Assembly: GCF_001693385.1 (NCBI RefSeq)
Contig: NZ_CP016428.1
Coordinates: 2,666,001 to 2,730,000, forward strand
Length of the DNA: 64,000 nucleotides
Direction: 5' to 3'
DNA from: Bradyrhizobium icense
GTDB lineage: Bacteria; Pseudomonadota; Alphaproteobacteria; Rhizobiales; Xanthobacteraceae
Part shown: positions 62,357 to 64,000 of the stretch, piece by piece
How the letters are laid out: each line of letters begins with the position of its first letter
Numbering within the stretch: position 1 is the first letter of the stretch
Notes under the pieces: model-generated
Told to the model about the DNA's origin: nothing
Seen by the model: only the letters and a program-made list of their open reading frames with translations
Database searches by the model: none
Made by a program: the position numbers and the translations under genes

Positions 62357-63589
62357 ATGGTTCGGATAGCGGCAGCGATTTGCAGTCTGCTGTTTGCGGC
62401 GCTTCTCATCTGGGTGGGTATCAGCACCTTCACCCATCCTGATCCGATGGTGGTGCCGACGAACGGCGTCATCAATGGCGCCGCGGCCGATACGCTGCCG
62501 ACTGGTCCGCAGGCTCGCCGGGCGCTCGCCGAACGCACGCAACTGCAGCGTTGGCGCACAGAGTCTGGACCATCTCCCGAGGGCCGTTTTACGACAGGCC
62601 AGGCGATTTCGGGCGCGCAGATGCCACGTAACGGCGAGACGCCACCAAGTGCGAATCAAACCCTGACGCGGGAATGGCTTGCCGCGCGCGACAACGACTG
62701 GCCGGTGCTGATCGACCGCGGATACATTGCAGGTACCTCATCGCTCCCCGCTGCGCGAGACAACGTTTTCATGCAGCCCCAGGGCCGGGATTTTCGACGG
62801 CTTCATGAGAGCACGACCTCATATGCTGGCGGCTGGATCATCTTCGGCATTGCGCTTGCAATTAGCTTGTTCTTGCTGGTGCGCGGACGGATTCCGTTGG
62901 TGCACGGTTTCAGTGGACGCGAAGTTGAGCGGTTCAGCGGATTGGAACGCGCCAACCACTGGCTCACGGCATCGAGCTTCGTTGTTCTTGCGCTCACCGG
63001 CCTCATCCTGATCTACGGCTGGACGCTCCTGCAGCCACTTATCGGTTCTTTAGCCTATGGTTCGGTCGCCAGAGCTAGCCTCTACCTTCACATTGCGTTC
63101 GCGGCGCCCTTCTTTCTTGGAATTTGTGTGATGGCGGTGATTTGGTTGCGGCAGAACCTGCCGAGCCGGTTGGACCTGCATTGGATGCGCCGCTTCGGCG
63201 GCTTTCTGAGCAATTCCGGAAACAATCCGCCCGCCCGTCGGTTCAATGCCGGTCAGAAACTAGTGTTCTGGGGAGTCGTCATCGGAGGGCTGCTACTGTC
63301 CCTGAGCGGCCTCACACTGATGTTTCCATTCTTCTGGACCGACATCCAATGGCTGCAATGGACGCTGCTCGGCCACGCGCTGCTCGCTTTGCTGATGGTC
63401 GGCTTGATCCTGGGCCACATCTACATCGGCACGATCGGGATGGAAGGCGCCTTCGACGCCATGTGGAACGGCCGTGTAGACCGCAATTGGGCAGACGAGC
63501 ACCACAGTCTCTGGCTCGAAGAGCTGGTAAAAGAGGACAGGGCCGGGCGTGCAGAGACTCGGCCGGCCTCGCAGCTCCCGGCCGAATGA
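62357..63589 (+). CDS. fdhC: formate dehydrogenase cytochrome b (gamma) subunit, long form
   Basis: The 410-residue protein is about twice as long as E. coli FdnI/FdoI. Residues 1-25 are a hydrophobic signal or anchor (AAAICSLLFAALLIWVGIST). A polar region to about 155 follows, then four to five helices with the cytochrome b part: GLERANHWLTASSFVVLALT (heme His), LYLHIAFAAPFFLGICVMAV (His), LQWTLLGHALLALLMVGLIL and GHIYIGTIGMEGAF (His). It takes electrons from the beta subunit to quinone. A small membrane protein gene follows 13 bases later. Confidence 0.9.
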   Translation: MVRIAAAICSLLFAALLIWVGISTFTHPDPMVVPTNGVINGAAADTLPTGPQARRALAERTQLQRWRTESGPSPEGRFTTGQAISGAQMPRNGETPPSANQTLTREWLAARDNDWPVLIDRGYIAGTSSLPAARDNVFMQPQGRDFRRLHESTTSYAGGWIIFGIALAISLFLLVRGRIPLVHGFSGREVERFSGLERANHWLTASSFVVLALTGLILIYGWTLLQPLIGSLAYGSVARASLYLHIAFAAPFFLGICVMAVIWLRQNLPSRLDLHWMRRFGGFLSNSGNNPPARRFNAGQKLVFWGVVIGGLLLSLSGLTLMFPFFWTDIQWLQWTLLGHALLALLMVGLILGHIYIGTIGMEGAFDAMWNGRVDRNWADEHHSLWLEELVKEDRAGRAETRPASQLPAE

Positions 63590-63602
63590 AGGGAATTAGA
63601 TC

Positions 63603-63770
63603 ATGGCGGCGTTTCTCGTCGGACTCGCGGTGGCGGTCGTGGTGGCGGTTGGCAATGTGGTAGCTCTCAACGCCTTCGACAAAAGCACGTCGCAGGCGTT
63701 CTACACGCGCTACACGCTCCCGCTCGATTACACCACACCGACGGACGGTCGACTTGACGTGCACAAGTAA
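63603..63770 (+). CDS. small membrane protein closing the formate dehydrogenase operon
   Basis: ATG 63603 (GAAGGGAATTAG upstream) to TAA 63768-63770 encodes 55 residues: MAAFLVGLAVAVVVAVGNVV, then ALNAFDKSTSQAFYTRYTLP and a short polar end. It has one membrane helix and a periplasmic or cytoplasmic tail rich in Tyr and Thr. It starts 13 bases after the gamma stop and the terminator follows. It may be a small accessory subunit of the complex; no family is recognised. Confidence 0.7.
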   Translation: MAAFLVGLAVAVVVAVGNVVALNAFDKSTSQAFYTRYTLPLDYTTPTDGRLDVHK

Positions 63771-63821
63771 TGTTCGATGGGAGCCTTGCCGACCCTGTGT
63801 TGTTAACTTCTCTACAAATGG

Positions 63822-63843
63822 GCTGTGAATCCCACAGCGTTTT
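63822..63843 (+). terminator. rho-independent terminator of the formate dehydrogenase operon
   Basis: GCTGTG (63822-63827) pairs with CACAGC (63833-63838) around a five-base loop and is followed by GTTTT (63839-63843). The stem is short but well placed, about 50 bases after the last stop codon of the operon. Confidence 0.55.
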
Positions 63844-64000
63844 GAAACTTCGCTTTGGGCACAACCTCAATCGATGAACAAGGGCTTCACCGTTGGTAGT
63901 AGAGCTTGGCATTGTGATCGAGTGCAGAGAGCAGGATGGGCCTTGGGGCGGTGTTCTTTGGCGTCCGGTCGCTGTTGTTCCCGGCGGATGGACGAGCCAA
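63844..64000. other. window end, no assignable gene
   Basis: Both strands have open frames running to the window edge (for example MGLGAVFFGVRSLLFPADGR on the plus strand from 63935), but 157 bases are too few to recognise a family. The plus strand may hold the start of the next gene. Confidence 0.3.

Noticed and set aside
1..64000. CRISPR array or tRNA/rRNA genes
   Set aside because: No regularly spaced repeats, tRNA cloverleaf signatures or rRNA segments were seen on either strand.

Overview
The window looks like a piece of a Bradyrhizobium-like alphaproteobacterial chromosome (Nitrobacteraceae). The evidence is high GC, many small secreted proteins of rhizobial type, BA14K-like tails on a penicillin-binding protein, PRC-barrel secreted proteins, DUF1328 proteins and alphaproteobacterial (EcfG-like) promoter motifs. 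No tRNA, rRNA, CRISPR array or complete insertion sequence was seen. Gene calls rest on reading the sequence and on family knowledge; no database search was possible.

Layout. 1-2.1 kb (minus strand): a YbhN-like membrane protein cut by the window edge, a YbhP-like phosphodiesterase and a decayed cytochrome c. 2.3-6.3 kb: small secreted or membrane proteins, a frameshifted DUF1328 gene and a PRC-barrel protein. 7.1-16.4 kb: a carbon-metabolism block in which most genes are broken (GH15 glucoamylase-like, enolase-superfamily, FAD/Fe-S lactate-type dehydrogenase, SDR), while a ThDP pyruvate oxidase-like enzyme and a PPC-domain protein stay intact. 16.6-25.9 kb: YihY, universal stress protein, an IS3 scrap, OpgC, a DUF2182 remnant, an AI-2E family transporter and a DUF6600 protein. 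25.9-34.7 kb: CtaG, a PRC-barrel protein, a Na+/Ca2+ exchanger and a caa3-type cytochrome oxidase operon (lipoprotein cytochrome c, CuA-heme c subunit II, fused subunit I-III, small membrane protein). 35.1-44.8 kb: binding protein plus CDF transporter, a site-2 protease with CBS domains, nfeD remnant plus slipin, DUF1328, a PRC-barrel protein, a triheme cytochrome c and Cu,Zn superoxide dismutase. 44.8-47.9 kb: a TRAP transporter operon. 48.3-50.8 kb: a class A penicillin-binding protein. 51.9-56.1 kb: an RND efflux pump. 57.8-63.8 kb: a formate dehydrogenase operon.

How it fits together. The intact genes read as a stress and respiratory-flexibility region: electron input from formate and pyruvate, a terminal caa3 oxidase, several cytochromes c, envelope proteins, superoxide dismutase and efflux. 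Nine genes or operons are preceded by ten motifs of the form GGAAC-N16/17-(C/G/T/A)GTT or one-base variants, which resemble the promoter of the general stress sigma factor EcfG. They include the formate dehydrogenase and caa3 operons.

The second theme is decay. At least thirteen genes are remnants or carry frameshifts or stops, usually beside intact long genes, and short tandem duplications (14 and 27 bp) changed two further genes. A duplicated ctaG/exchanger junction and a second GH15 tail show older rearrangements. The most interesting points are the dispersed EcfG-like motif set, the caa3 subunit I that lacks the K-channel lysine, and the start codon rebuilt by a 14-bp duplication.
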